DNA of 64,000 nucleotides from Peribacillus sp. FSL H8-0477 (GCF_038002765.1 NZ_JBBODE010000003.1:1-64000); one strand, 5' to 3'. Counted from the stretch's first letter, positions 8,258-17,956 are shown. Notes: generated by a model from the sequence alone, not told the origin. Program-made: numbers and translations.

Positions 8258-8402
8258 GGGTTTATCTCCTTTGTATCCTCTTAGAACAATCCTTCAATGA
8301 TTGTAGGGAGGTCTTCTGATGAGTACTTTAAAAAACTGTATCACTATCTGAATTCCATACTTACGAGCAAAATTCCTGTGTAATCCGTGAATTTACTTAC
8401 AA

Positions 8403-8434
8403 GAAAAAAAGCTGACCATCGAGCAGTCAGCTTT
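8403..8434 (-). terminator. Terminator of the lactonase gene
   Basis: The stem AAAGCTGAC / GTCAGCTTT ends in TTTTTTTC when read on the minus strand, directly after the stop codon at 8442. Confidence 0.88.
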
Positions 8435-8441
8435 AAGTCTA

Positions 8442-9491
8442 TTAACTCTTTAAAAATTTCACACATACAGGATAAGGAACAGGCAGATCACTTCCAAGCA
8501 AAGAAAGCTTTCCTGTTTCGGTATCACGAGCATAGAGGACAAGGTTACTTGACTCTTGATTTGAACTAACAATAAATTGTCCGCTCGGATCGATTTCAAA
8601 ATCCCGAGGCCAATCTCCTGCAGAAGAGACATGTTCAATAAAGGTCAATTCACCGGTTTCTTCTGTTACACTAAAGACCGCAATACTATTATGTCCTCGG
8701 TTTCCAGCATAAACAAATTTCCCATCAGGAGATACGTGAATGGCACTGCCTTGGCTGTTTTCTGTAAAATCAGCAGGGATTGCTGAAATATAATGAAGCT
8801 CCGTAAAGACTCCGTTTTCAGGGTTATACGCTAGGGCAATCACTTCGTTGCTAAGTTCCGTCATTACATATGCGAATTTTCCATTTGGATGAAATTCAAT
8901 ATGACGAGGTCCGCTTCCCGGTTTCACAGCAAGAACATTTACTACGTGTAGTTGATCTTCTTTAATTTCATACGTGATAATTTCATCCGTACCAAGATCT
9001 ACAGCAACTATATATTTTTCATCTGGAGTAAATCCTGAAAAATGTGCATGCGGACCATCTTGACGTTCAGTGTTCGGTCCTGATCCGGAATGCTGATTCA
9101 TAGAGACAATCGCGGATGTTTTTCCTTCTATATTTGTTTTATAAAGTTCTATTTTTCCATTATGATAATTGGCTGTGACCACATATTGTTTGCCGCTGTC
9201 GACACTAACGTGACACGGAGAACCGCTTCCAGAAACGTGTGTACTTAATTGAGTAAGAGCTGCTGTATCAGCATCAATGTTGAAGGAAGTGATTCCGCCT
9301 TTATCATTTTGTTTGTCCACGGCATATAATGTTTTCCCGTCTTTACTAATTGTTACATATGTAGGACTTCCTAGCTCCGCTGCAAGCTTAATGTTTTCAA
9401 CCTTTTTACTTTCTGTATCAAGTGTAAAGCTGTAAACCCCTTTACTGTCACCCTTTGTGTACGTACCAATATATCCCGTATAGATAGCCAT
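8442..9491 (-). CDS. pgl: Lactonase family beta-propeller, probable 6-phosphogluconolactonase
   Basis: A 349-residue seven-bladed propeller of the YkgB/YbhE lactonase family, which hydrolyses 6-phosphogluconolactone in the oxidative pentose phosphate pathway. Typical features are the start YTGYIGTYTKGDSKG, repeated blade motifs (for example SPDGKFVYAGNRGHNSI) and GPRHIEFHPNGKFAYV. The start is ATG 9491 because AAGGAGG lies 9 bases upstream; a start at 9533 would add 14 residues and swallow that site. No signal peptide, single gene with its own terminator. The family is firm; the substrate is taken from characterised homologues. Confidence 0.88.
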   Translation of the reverse strand: MAIYTGYIGTYTKGDSKGVYSFTLDTESKKVENIKLAAELGSPTYVTISKDGKTLYAVDKQNDKGGITSFNIDADTAALTQLSTHVSGSGSPCHVSVDSGKQYVVTANYHNGKIELYKTNIEGKTSAIVSMNQHSGSGPNTERQDGPHAHFSGFTPDEKYIVAVDLGTDEIITYEIKEDQLHVVNVLAVKPGSGPRHIEFHPNGKFAYVMTELSNEVIALAYNPENGVFTELHYISAIPADFTENSQGSAIHVSPDGKFVYAGNRGHNSIAVFSVTEETGELTFIEHVSSAGDWPRDFEIDPSGQFIVSSNQESSNLVLYARDTETGKLSLLGSDLPVPYPVCVKFLKS

Positions 9492-9677
9492 AATAAAGTT
9501 CCTCCTTGTATGTGGATGTGTTAATTTTACCATAAGTCTCTATCAAAGAAGCAGCCTCAGCTCTTGAATTTATTATTTACCCATCTATAACGATTACTAA
9601 CACATATCTTATGGAAATCTAGAATCTTTATCTGTATAATTAACTTTTAAAAAGTAAGTGTAAAACGGGGTGTACCC

Positions 9678-10610
9678 ATGAGCAGTTGTCAACCAGTAGA
9701 ACAGTTTCCCTTCCTAAACGGGGTGCAAATTGTAAAAAGAGAATATATCTATAAAGGAATGAATGGCCAGAGTGTTGAGCGTATCTTTACGGCCGATGAC
9801 AGCTATATTTTTAAACCGCTGACTAATCAGAAGCAGTTTGGTAAGGAATTATGGGTTTACGAGCATATCCTTACTAAGCTGCCATCTATTTATCCAAAAA
9901 TCCTCGCCCATTCTGTTCAAACAGAAGAACAGAAAAGTTGGATTGTTCTTGAAGATCTCGGGAAACTGTCACATACGTTTAATGAGAAAGCAGCCTGTGA
10001 GGTCATTCATTTAATGTCAGGTTGGCACAGGATGTCAACGGATTATCTAAACGGAGCAGAATTAATTGGTCCAAAGCCCTTCATTGAAGAAGTAGTGTGT
10101 GATCTTTTTCAGAATAAAACAGACATTCTGCGCATACTCAGCGAATTACATGTGGAAGAAGCAAGCATGATGAATATGTATACCTTGATTAAGGACTTCA
10201 CATTTACGATTCCTCCCGTATTATCCCACGGTGATCTTCATCTTGGGAATTATGCCTATATCGGTAATCGGGTCGTCGTCTTCGATTGGGAGCATGCTCA
10301 TTTAAATAGCCCTTTTTGGGATTTGTATCATGTCATTGATATGTCGCATCCAGTGTTTCCTAAATCCATGACCACTGAAATACGGGAAACGTTATTAACC
10401 ACTTATCTGGATGGTTCACCGCAATTAAAAGCTAGGTCCTTTAGAAGGGAATATTATCTCTACTCAGCTGTCTTTTCGACATGGATGATCGCCTTAATTG
10501 TCAGTGATTTGGAAAACAATAAAACCCCTTGGACCAACGAACAGCTTAGGTTGCAATTGGGGGAAAGTGTAACAAATTTAACGCAATGTCTAACTAAATT
10601 AGCAGGGTAA
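9678..10610 (+). CDS. Aminoglycoside phosphotransferase (APH)/choline kinase-like protein
   Basis: A 310-residue protein of the kinase-like APH family. The catalytic loop HGDLHLGN begins at H184, with D186 as likely base and N191 binding metal, and the metal motif FDWEHA carries D203, in the usual order and spacing. The family includes antibiotic kinases, choline and homoserine kinases and spore-coat CotS-like proteins. Nothing here fixes the substrate, and calling it a resistance gene would be unjustified. ATG 9678 follows ACGGGGTG. Monocistronic, followed by a terminator. Confidence 0.8.
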   Translation: MSSCQPVEQFPFLNGVQIVKREYIYKGMNGQSVERIFTADDSYIFKPLTNQKQFGKELWVYEHILTKLPSIYPKILAHSVQTEEQKSWIVLEDLGKLSHTFNEKAACEVIHLMSGWHRMSTDYLNGAELIGPKPFIEEVVCDLFQNKTDILRILSELHVEEASMMNMYTLIKDFTFTIPPVLSHGDLHLGNYAYIGNRVVVFDWEHAHLNSPFWDLYHVIDMSHPVFPKSMTTEIRETLLTTYLDGSPQLKARSFRREYYLYSAVFSTWMIALIVSDLENNKTPWTNEQLRLQLGESVTNLTQCLTKLAG

Positions 10611-10660
10611 AGAGACTGTCGCTAGTCATGAAGATGACCTAGTGGACCGTCTCTTTTTTT
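10611..10660 (+). terminator. Terminator after the APH-like gene
   Basis: AGAGAC pairs with GTCTCT, with a long inner imperfect stem (CTAGTCAT with ATGACCTAG), followed by T7. It starts immediately after the stop codon. Confidence 0.8.
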
Positions 10661-10674
10661 ATGGAAGGAGCTAT

Positions 10675-12426
10675 TTATTCCTTTTCATTGATATCAACTG
10701 GTATATGCTGAAAGCTGCTTACACTAAACAGGCCTTGAACGGTTAGCTTAAGTTCTGGTATAACCGGAAGGGCAAGAAAAGCAAGTGTTAAAAAAGGATT
10801 GAAGTGTTGTGAAGCGCCAATTGTCAATAAGGCCGCATTCAATTCTTCCAAAGAAGTATACACATCATCATAGCTTTTGGTCGACATCAATCCGGCAATT
10901 GGAAGGTTAAGACGTGCAATCACCTTTCCACCATCAACGACAACCAGCCCCCCTTGCATATCTTTAATTTCCTGTGAAGCCATTAACATATCTAAGTCAT
11001 TTACACCTGCGGTCATCAGGTTGTGTGAATCATGAGAAACGGTTGTTGCAATGGCGCCTGAAGTAAGTCCCAGGCCTTTTACAATTCCCAGCCCAATTTG
11101 TCCAGTGTTATGATGTCGTTCCACTACAGCTAGTTTGAGTAAGTCCAGTTCTGTTGAAGGAAGGAAGTTTCCTATTTCATCACGTGTTACTTCGGCTTTG
11201 TCGTGAATCGTAAGTAGGCTGTTAGGGATAATGGTAATAATATTCGCTGTATGACCAGTGAGAGGAATATGTAAATCAGATTCCTTCAAAGTTGGAAAGT
11301 GAATACTATTCATCAGTTCATTTACAGAAGTCGGGAGGGTCGATTCAGCGGAATTAATAAGTTCCCCTTTTTCCATCACCAGTTTCCCATTTTTATAAAC
11401 GGAATCAATGACAATGTCATCAAGATCCGTTAAAAGAAGAAAATCTGCTTTATACCCGCCGGCTATGGCTCCAATCTCCTTTAATCCAAAACATTCTGCT
11501 GCATTTAGTGTTGCCATTTGAATAGCGGTTGTTGCTGGAATTCCTTCCTTAATAGAGAGACGTACGTTATGGTCGATGCTGCCTTCTTGTAAAATATCAT
11601 CCAGATGGCGATCATCAGTGACAAATAGACAGCGATGTGCATTCTTACTTGTAACAGCAGGAAGGAGATTTCTCACATCCTTTGCAGCTGTACCTTCCCG
11701 AAGCATCAAGTACATCCCTTTACGGAGACGAGCCCTGGCTTCTTCAGCAGTTGTGCATTCATGATCCGTTTGTATACCGGCAGCGGTATAAACATTTAAT
11801 TGTTCTTCCGTGAGCCCAGCAGCATGACCATCAATTTTTTTATTTGCCAAATGGGCGTCAGTTAATTTTGCGACCATAGAGGGGTCACCGTTCAAGACAG
11901 CGGGAAAGTTCATTACCTCAGCAAGACCGAGTACTCGAGGATGTTGATAAAAAGGACGGAGATCATCACTTTCAAGTTTTGCTCCAGCGTGTTCAAACGA
12001 TGTTGCAGGAACGCAGGAGGGAAGCATAAAGTAAACATCAAGCGGAATCCCTTCTGTTGTCTCAAGCATGAATTCAATACCGGTAATTCCAGCAACATTG
12101 GCTATTTCATGTGGATCTGTTACCACTGTAGTGACTCCATGTAAGAGTTGTACTTTAGCAAATTCCGCAGGGCACACCATGGTGGATTCAATATGAACAT
12201 GGCCATCAATGAAAGATGGAGAGATATATTTTCCTTTTGCATCAATGGTTGTTTTGCCATGAAAGAATCCTATTCCGGCAAAATAGCCATCTACAACCGC
12301 TACATCCGCTTCATAGATTTCCCCATTAAAGACATCGACAACTTTTCCATTTTTAATAACATAATCAGCGGGCTCCTTGCCAGCCGCTACCGAAATTCTC
12401 CTTGATAACATTGCTGCATTCATCAT
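10675..12426 (-). CDS. ade: Adenine deaminase
   Basis: A 583-residue AdeC-type amidohydrolase that converts adenine to hypoxanthine and ammonia in purine salvage. The metal-binding motif DGHVHIEST has H76 and H78, DHECTT and the conserved HGxAxGL-like GHAAGL segment follow, and the C-terminal half carries the family-specific SHDSHNLM. Length agrees with B. subtilis AdeC (577). The start ATGATG follows AAGGGGG. It is transcribed away from the AEC carrier at 12665; the 240-bp space between them must contain both promoters, but no purine riboswitch is visible there. Confidence 0.95.
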   Translation of the reverse strand: MMNAAMLSRRISVAAGKEPADYVIKNGKVVDVFNGEIYEADVAVVDGYFAGIGFFHGKTTIDAKGKYISPSFIDGHVHIESTMVCPAEFAKVQLLHGVTTVVTDPHEIANVAGITGIEFMLETTEGIPLDVYFMLPSCVPATSFEHAGAKLESDDLRPFYQHPRVLGLAEVMNFPAVLNGDPSMVAKLTDAHLANKKIDGHAAGLTEEQLNVYTAAGIQTDHECTTAEEARARLRKGMYLMLREGTAAKDVRNLLPAVTSKNAHRCLFVTDDRHLDDILQEGSIDHNVRLSIKEGIPATTAIQMATLNAAECFGLKEIGAIAGGYKADFLLLTDLDDIVIDSVYKNGKLVMEKGELINSAESTLPTSVNELMNSIHFPTLKESDLHIPLTGHTANIITIIPNSLLTIHDKAEVTRDEIGNFLPSTELDLLKLAVVERHHNTGQIGLGIVKGLGLTSGAIATTVSHDSHNLMTAGVNDLDMLMASQEIKDMQGGLVVVDGGKVIARLNLPIAGLMSTKSYDDVYTSLEELNAALLTIGASQHFNPFLTLAFLALPVIPELKLTVQGLFSVSSFQHIPVDINEKE

Positions 12427-12664
12427 ATAGCCCCCTTGTTCACTCTAAATATTTGTCAGAAAAACCTACATACAAGAAAGCTGGTAAGCGTACATTTTGT
12501 ACCGTTTACCTCCATAATTTTTTAAAAATTACTATACCATACAATAATGTAATGAATCAAAAAAACAGAAAATTAATTTTAAAAAATGAAAAGTACGCAA
12601 TTACTTTTACAAATTTCAGAATCTTTGATAAGGTTAGGTATCTTACTGAATGCAAGGTGATTTT

Positions 12665-13567
12665 ATGGAGTTTTTAGGTGTAATTCTACCGATTTTTAGT
12701 ATTTTCGTTCTTGGGTTCATCGGTCAAAAGAAGTTTCATTTTGATACCAAAACCATTTCCACGATGGCACTTTATTTAATGTCACCCGTTTTAGTTTTCC
12801 GCACCTTTTACAACACTGAATTTAATGCATCATATGGGTATCTCGCTATCTATACATTTGGTCTATGCTTTGCACTGATTAGCATTGTTTATGCAGTGGC
12901 TTTTATTAAGAACTATTCCGTACGCGATACCTGTGCGATGATACTGGCTTCTTCATTCATGAATAATGGAAATTACGGTACACCTGTTGTCTTTTTATTA
13001 TTTGGAGCTGCAGGACTTGATTATGCGATTATCTTAATGGTGATTCAACAGGTAGTGATGTGTACAGTCGGGATCTATTATGCAGCGAAGGGAAGCCCAG
13101 GTGGGGATGGAGTTCAATCAGCAATCCTTGCTGTACGGCGGATGCCAATCGTATACGGGGGGATCATTGGAGGTGTATTTCACTATTTTTCTATTACCTT
13201 ATCACAATCATTAGTAGAAGCTGTTAATCTCGTTGCAGATGCCGCGATTCCAACCATTATGCTTACCCTAGGCATGCAGCTTGCGAACATTTCTGTTAAA
13301 AAATTAGCTTATCGTAAATTATCATTATCGCTGACTCTAAAACTTGTCATCTCTCCATTAATCGCATACGGTCTAACACTCATTCTTCCAGTAGATGACC
13401 TTGTTAAACAAATCATGGTCATTATGGCCGCTATGCCTACAGCAGCTAACACCACGCTGTATGCGATGCAGTTTGATACAGATCCGGAATTTGTTTCAAG
13501 TACGACCTTATTCAGTACGATTTTGAGCTTAGTGACGCTGCCCATCCTCCTGAACTTCATTATTTGA
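12665..13567 (+). CDS. AEC family transporter (auxin efflux carrier type)
   Basis: A 300-residue membrane protein with about ten predicted helices in two halves, the layout of the AEC/PIN-like carriers that move organic acids or similar small molecules. Recognisable are ASSFMNNGNYGTPV in the first half and AAMPTAANTTLYA in the second, the paired crossover regions of the family. I use ATG 12665, preceded by AAGGTGAT; the ATG at 12650 would place that site inside the gene. It is divergent from adenine deaminase, which does not prove a functional link. Substrate unknown. Confidence 0.88.
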   Translation: MEFLGVILPIFSIFVLGFIGQKKFHFDTKTISTMALYLMSPVLVFRTFYNTEFNASYGYLAIYTFGLCFALISIVYAVAFIKNYSVRDTCAMILASSFMNNGNYGTPVVFLLFGAAGLDYAIILMVIQQVVMCTVGIYYAAKGSPGGDGVQSAILAVRRMPIVYGGIIGGVFHYFSITLSQSLVEAVNLVADAAIPTIMLTLGMQLANISVKKLAYRKLSLSLTLKLVISPLIAYGLTLILPVDDLVKQIMVIMAAMPTAANTTLYAMQFDTDPEFVSSTTLFSTILSLVTLPILLNFII

Positions 13568-13572
13568 TTAGT

Positions 13573-13612
13573 AAATCACTACTACTCTTAAAAAGAGTTA
13601 TAGTGATTTTTT
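13573..13612 (+). terminator. Terminator after the AEC carrier
   Basis: AAATCACTA with TAGTGATTT plus an inner ACTCTT / AAGAGT stem, followed by a T run. The sigma-W promoter of the next operon starts four bases later. Confidence 0.85.
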
Positions 13613-13615
13613 ATT

Positions 13616-13641
13616 TGAAACTTTTTCCAATCATTTCCGTA
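13616..13641 (+). promoter_or_regulatory. Sigma-W-type (ECF) promoter for the yknWXYZ-like operon
   Basis: TGAAAC (13616-13621), a 16-base spacer and CGTA (13638-13641) match the B. subtilis sigma-W consensus (TGAAAC-N16-CGTA) exactly. The start codon lies 41 bases downstream. The B. subtilis yknWXYZ operon is known to belong to the sigma-W envelope-stress regulon, so position and target agree. Confidence 0.88.
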
Positions 13642-13681
13642 AAACTAGTATGGAAAAAAATTTTATAGAGGAGTGTTACTA

Positions 13682-14347
13682 ATGGAAACTGTCAAACAAG
13701 TCAATGAAAATGAAAAGGAAAAACCATCCATACTCGGGATGATTGGGAGCCCGTCGGCACAATTCGTGAAAATGCGGTATAATCCTGCATTTGCAATGGC
13801 CTTAACCATTGTCACTGGTTTGTTTATTATTGGCATGTGGTTAACGACTTTCACAATGGATCAGATTTATGAAGGGTTGGATTTAAGCGGGGAAGAGCTT
13901 GATATCGCCATATTAATCGGTAAAGTAACCGCCGTGATTACGGGTATTTTAAGTGCTGGTCTAGGTGCATTATTCTCCAGCGTCATTTTATTACTTATTG
14001 CCAAAATTGTTCGATCAGGTGTAACGTTCAAGCAGTTATTTTCTATGAATATTCACCTCATGGTCATTTCTGCCCTCGGTCTTATTTTAAATACAGCTGT
14101 GGGTATAGCTATTGATCAATCATCAACCATTTATTTCACCAGTCTTGCGGGTGTGCTAAACAGCGATTCAGCTGTTTTAGGCTCGATTGAATTGTTTTCA
14201 ATTTGGTCCGCTGTACTATTAGGATTCGGACTCCAAAAAACGGCTGACTTTTCGAAAACGGCTTCATGGGTAGTTGTCATTCTTACCTTACTTTTTTCCG
14301 TTGGTCTAGCCTTTATGGGAACTCTTTTCACCGGTCTGACCTCATGA
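13682..14347 (+). CDS. yknW: Yip1 domain membrane protein, YknW-like
   Basis: A 221-residue membrane protein with a cytoplasmic N-terminus of about 35 residues and five predicted helices, matching the Yip1 fold. In B. subtilis, YknW is needed to assemble the YknXYZ transporter that protects against the SdpC killing peptide. I use ATG 13682, with GAGGAGTG seven bases upstream; a GTG at 13673 lies within that site. It overlaps the next gene by ATGA, which indicates translational coupling. First gene of a four-gene operon. Confidence 0.88.
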   Translation: METVKQVNENEKEKPSILGMIGSPSAQFVKMRYNPAFAMALTIVTGLFIIGMWLTTFTMDQIYEGLDLSGEELDIAILIGKVTAVITGILSAGLGALFSSVILLLIAKIVRSGVTFKQLFSMNIHLMVISALGLILNTAVGIAIDQSSTIYFTSLAGVLNSDSAVLGSIELFSIWSAVLLGFGLQKTADFSKTASWVVVILTLLFSVGLAFMGTLFTGLTS

Positions 14348-15459
14348 GAAAGAAGGTATGGATTGGTATCAGTCTTACCCTCGCAATCACCCTAATGATC
14401 GGAATAAGCGTGTATCGTCAAGCATTTGCTGTAACACCTGAAGTCAAGGCTGTTACGGTTCAAACTGAAAACATCTCTTCGCTTTTGATGATTCCCGGAA
14501 CGGTAGAATTAGAAAGTACTCAGGACATTTTTTATTCAGCTGATAGGGGAGAAATAAAGAAGATTACGGTGAAAGAAGGACAAACAGTAAAAAAAGGACA
14601 AGTACTTGCAACACTTGAGAACCCTCAAATGGAACTTGAATACGACCAAAATGAATTAGCGATTGCGTCGGCGGCCATTAAGATAAATCAACTTAACCAA
14701 CAAGTTGCAGATCTTAAAGAAAAAGAAAAAGACAGCCTAAAACAACTAAGTAAAAAAGAAACTGAGAAACTAATTAAGCCTGAACGTCAGCAGCTCTCAT
14801 CGGAACAAAAAATGGCAAACCTTGATTTAAAGCAGCTGAAGCTAAAGCAGGACATGCTAAGAAAACAACAAAAAGAGTTAACCATCAGTAGTCGAATCAC
14901 AGGAACCATCCTGTCGATTGATCAAGCACAAGCAGAAGGTTTTCCAGGGAATACCGAGCCTTTCATTAGAATAGGCAGTCTTGACAGCATGGTGGTAAAA
15001 GGGGTCCTTTCAGAATATGACACACTTAAAGTGAAGAATAAGCAGGCTGTTACACTAAAATCTGATGCTGTATCAGATAAGGAGTGGTTTGGGGAAATCT
15101 CACATATCGCTGCACTCCCTGATAAGAATACAACCGTTCAGGGAAGTGAACAAGCTGTACAATACCCTATCACCGTTCGGTTGAAAAGCAATGATATTTT
15201 GAAGCCTGGGTTCCAGCTCTTTATGGAAATTGAAACAGAATCAAAAGAAGCACTAGTCGTGCCCATGGAATCAGTATTTGAAGAAAAGGGAAAACAGTAC
15301 GTTTATAAACTAAAGAATCAGGAAGCCGCTAAACAGGAAGTGACTATTGGAATTACGGCAAAGGATCAGCTGGAAGTACTAAGCGGTGTTTCAAGTAAGG
15401 AAAGAGTGGCTGCAGATGCTGCAAACGTAAAGGACGGTATGGAAGTGGATATACAATGA
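14344..15459 (+). CDS. yknX: HlyD/MacA-type membrane fusion protein, YknX-like
   Basis: A 371-residue periplasmic-adaptor-like protein anchored by an N-terminal membrane segment (about residues 5-25). The lipoyl-like half motifs flank a long coiled coil (about 90-180, rich in K, E, Q and L), followed by beta-barrel and membrane-proximal domains. It is the partner of the ABC exporter encoded next. The start is the ATG overlapping the yknW stop codon; it also overlaps yknY by four bases. In the family it links the transporter to the cell surface. Confidence 0.9.
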   Translation: MRKKVWIGISLTLAITLMIGISVYRQAFAVTPEVKAVTVQTENISSLLMIPGTVELESTQDIFYSADRGEIKKITVKEGQTVKKGQVLATLENPQMELEYDQNELAIASAAIKINQLNQQVADLKEKEKDSLKQLSKKETEKLIKPERQQLSSEQKMANLDLKQLKLKQDMLRKQQKELTISSRITGTILSIDQAQAEGFPGNTEPFIRIGSLDSMVVKGVLSEYDTLKVKNKQAVTLKSDAVSDKEWFGEISHIAALPDKNTTVQGSEQAVQYPITVRLKSNDILKPGFQLFMEIETESKEALVVPMESVFEEKGKQYVYKLKNQEAAKQEVTIGITAKDQLEVLSGVSSKERVAADAANVKDGMEVDIQ

Positions 15460-16136
15460 TTATCATGGAGAATATTATCAAATCCTATAAAATAGCAAAA
15501 GAAGATCTACATGTCTTATCACACATCAATCTGACCATTCAGACAGGCGAATTTGCAGCAATCATGGGTCCATCAGGTTCAGGTAAATCAACACTAATGA
15601 ATTTGATCGGCTGTTTGGATACACCAACGAGCGGAAATTATTATTTTGCTGGAGAAAACGTTGCATCTTATAAAGATGAAGAATTAGCACGTATACGAAA
15701 TTCATCAATTGGTTTTGTGTTTCAGCATTTTCAATTACTACCGAGATTATCGGCACTGAAAAATGTTGAACTGCCGATGATTTATGCTGGCATCTCGAAG
15801 AAAGAACGACGAGATCGTTCCGAAGAAGCCTTAAGAAAGGTTGGACTAACTGATCGAATGGACCATTTGCCAAATGCCCTTTCGGGTGGACAAAAACAAC
15901 GGGTTGCAATAGCCCGAGCCATTGTTAATGAGCCGAAGTTACTTCTAGCGGATGAACCAACTGGAGCTCTGGATTCAAAAACAAGTGAGACAATTATGGA
16001 GCAGTTTTCGAAGTTGAATGATGAAGGAGCTACCATTATCCTTGTTACCCATGAAGCAGAAATTGCCTCTTATGCAAAGCGGACCATTACCGTCAGAGAT
16101 GGACGAATTATCTCTGGATCAGGAGGAATCACATGA
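15456..16136 (+). CDS. yknY: ABC transporter ATP-binding protein, MacB type, YknY-like
   Basis: A 226-residue ATPase with Walker [10 protein letters not shown] (about 38-46), Q-loop VFQHFQLL, signature LSGGQKQR, Walker B LLADEPTGALD and H-loop VTHE, the standard pattern of LolD/MacB-type ATPases. It overlaps both neighbours by ATGA-type junctions, so the operon is translated as a coupled unit. It powers YknZ. Confidence 0.93.
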   Translation: MIIMENIIKSYKIAKEDLHVLSHINLTIQTGEFAAIMGPSGSGKSTLMNLIGCLDTPTSGNYYFAGENVASYKDEELARIRNSSIGFVFQHFQLLPRLSALKNVELPMIYAGISKKERRDRSEEALRKVGLTDRMDHLPNALSGGQKQRVAIARAIVNEPKLLLADEPTGALDSKTSETIMEQFSKLNDEGATIILVTHEAEIASYAKRTITVRDGRIISGSGGIT

Positions 16137-17326
16137 GCGTAATGGAAAATCTGCTCATGGCAGTTAGTTCGTTAAAGGCTCATAAGCTGCGATCGCTGTT
16201 AACAATGCTTGGGATTATTATTGGTGTTGGAGCAGTTATTATCGTTGTCGCAATCGGTCAAGGCGGGGAAGCAATGTTGAAATCACAAATTGCCGGTTCA
16301 GGCAACACGATTGAACTGTTTTATCAGCCATCGAACGAAGAAATTGCTGCCAATCCAAACATCTATAATCAAGCCCCCTTTTCCCAAGAAGATATTCGTG
16401 TTGTGGAAACGATTCCTGGTGTAAAGCAAGTTGTGGCAACGAGCTCTGCCTTTTCAACAGTTCGCTTTCGTGAAAAAAACTCGGACAGCTCGGCAATTGG
16501 TATAAACCAAGCTTACCTCGATGTAAATGATATTGAAATAGCAAAAGGACGAGGATTTTCAGCCTCAGATTTCATCAGCGGCCGCCGAGTTACTCTGATT
16601 AGTTCCTTTATGCAGGAAGAACTCTTTGAAGGCAAATCACCTATTGGAGAAATCATTCGAATTGGTGCGCAGCCTGTTGAAATCATTGGTGTATTAGAGA
16701 AACCAACTGGCTTATTAGCTTTCGGATCAGTTGAAGCCTACCTTCCATACAACACCTGGAAAACAATTTTTGCTAAAAATGACATTACGCAAATAACGTT
16801 ACAAGCAGAGTCTGCTGACCAAATCAAACAGATTGGGCAAACAGCTGCCAGAAAGGTTAATCTTCTTCATGGTACAGAGGATTCCTATCAAGTCATTAAT
16901 ATGGAGGAAATTGCTCAAGGCATAGGACAGATTACCAACATCATGACATTAATCATCGGAAGTATTGCTGGTATTTCCTTATTCGTCGGTGGTATCGGTG
17001 TTATGAATATCATGCTTGTATCCGTTACGGAACGGACACGAGAAATTGGCATTCGAATGGCGCTTGGAGCAACAAGGAAACAGGTGCTTACCCAATTTTT
17101 AATCGAATCAATGACCTTAACATTAATCGGTGGGATAGTGGGTATATTGATTGGGTGGGGTACATCCGCTCTAATTTCTTTCTTTGCCGGCTGGCCTTCC
17201 TTAATCTCTTGGCAGGTAGTTCTTGGCGGTGTCGTATTTTCGATGATCATTGGAATTGTTTTTGGTCTTCTTCCCGCGAATAAGGCAGCGAAACTTAACC
17301 CAATTGAGTCATTGCGTTATGAGTAA
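16133..17326 (+). CDS. yknZ: ABC transporter permease, MacB/FtsX type, YknZ-like
   Basis: A 397-residue permease with one N-terminal helix (LRSLLTMLGIIIGVGAVI), a large extracytoplasmic MacB core domain (about 45-240) and three C-terminal helices containing the FtsX signature GVMNIMLVSVTERTREIGIR. With YknXY it forms a mechanotransmission-type exporter. In B. subtilis the complex defends against the SdpC toxin; I infer the same general role here. Last gene of the operon; no clear terminator follows before 17538. Confidence 0.92.
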   Translation: MSVMENLLMAVSSLKAHKLRSLLTMLGIIIGVGAVIIVVAIGQGGEAMLKSQIAGSGNTIELFYQPSNEEIAANPNIYNQAPFSQEDIRVVETIPGVKQVVATSSAFSTVRFREKNSDSSAIGINQAYLDVNDIEIAKGRGFSASDFISGRRVTLISSFMQEELFEGKSPIGEIIRIGAQPVEIIGVLEKPTGLLAFGSVEAYLPYNTWKTIFAKNDITQITLQAESADQIKQIGQTAARKVNLLHGTEDSYQVINMEEIAQGIGQITNIMTLIIGSIAGISLFVGGIGVMNIMLVSVTERTREIGIRMALGATRKQVLTQFLIESMTLTLIGGIVGILIGWGTSALISFFAGWPSLISWQVVLGGVVFSMIIGIVFGLLPANKAAKLNPIESLRYE

Positions 17327-17537
17327 ACGATATGATGGAATGGGTAATTATTTCTTGGGAAAGCGCAAAAACAGCTAAAATTCTCCTAAATTCACTTTTT
17401 TGAAAGAAATTCTGCAAAAAGTATGTCTGATCTAGAATCCTAAAATATGATTTTTCTGCATAAGAGTTTTACAATAGAGGGAGTCTTGAACAAAAATACT
17501 CATAGCAGTATGATAAATGGAATTTGGAGGGTAGCAT

Positions 17538-17951
17538 ATGCTGCAAACAAACATGACATTAAAAAACCAAGAAAAGATTGAGAAACTATTGAAGGATATC
17601 GTACAAGAGTCTTATGAAGAAGTACGTGAAGAAGGTTATCTATTATGTATGGATTGCGGGGATGTAGATTTGTATATCACTGCAGCTAACCATGTAGAAC
17701 TTCAAGATGCAATTGATGAAAACTTTGAACTAGATGAATGCGGCGATATCATAGAATGCAAACAACATGAGCAGTTAATGGATGATTTGTATGAATATTT
17801 TTTAGAACTCCACAAAAACAGCGGTTTGTTCGATTTCTTTCCATCCGGGCACTATACGGTTAATAATGAACAAAGGGCATCAGATACTGACATGCTTGCA
17901 CCAAAGAACCAATACTACGCACCATTTGAAGATGCAAAGGTAGAGAAATAA
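17538..17951 (+). CDS. Unidentified acidic cytoplasmic protein, 137 residues
   Basis: I do not recognise a family. The protein is strongly acidic, lacks membrane segments and has four cysteines clustered in the first two thirds, including CMDCGD near residues 38-43 and DECGDIIEC near 72-80. Two CxxC-like groups could bind a metal, but that is speculation. The ATG follows TTGGAGGG at good spacing and a strong terminator follows, so it is a real single-gene unit. Not visibly linked to the ykn operon upstream. Confidence 0.7.
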   Translation: MLQTNMTLKNQEKIEKLLKDIVQESYEEVREEGYLLCMDCGDVDLYITAANHVELQDAIDENFELDECGDIIECKQHEQLMDDLYEYFLELHKNSGLFDFFPSGHYTVNNEQRASDTDMLAPKNQYYAPFEDAKVEK

Positions 17952-17956
17952 GAGGA

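Noticed and set aside
9678-10610. Antibiotic resistance kinase
   Set aside because: The APH fold motifs are shared by many non-resistance kinases and no mobile element or resistance context is present.
12427-12664. Purine riboswitch between adenine deaminase and the AEC carrier
   Set aside because: No conserved purine-aptamer core or paired loops found.
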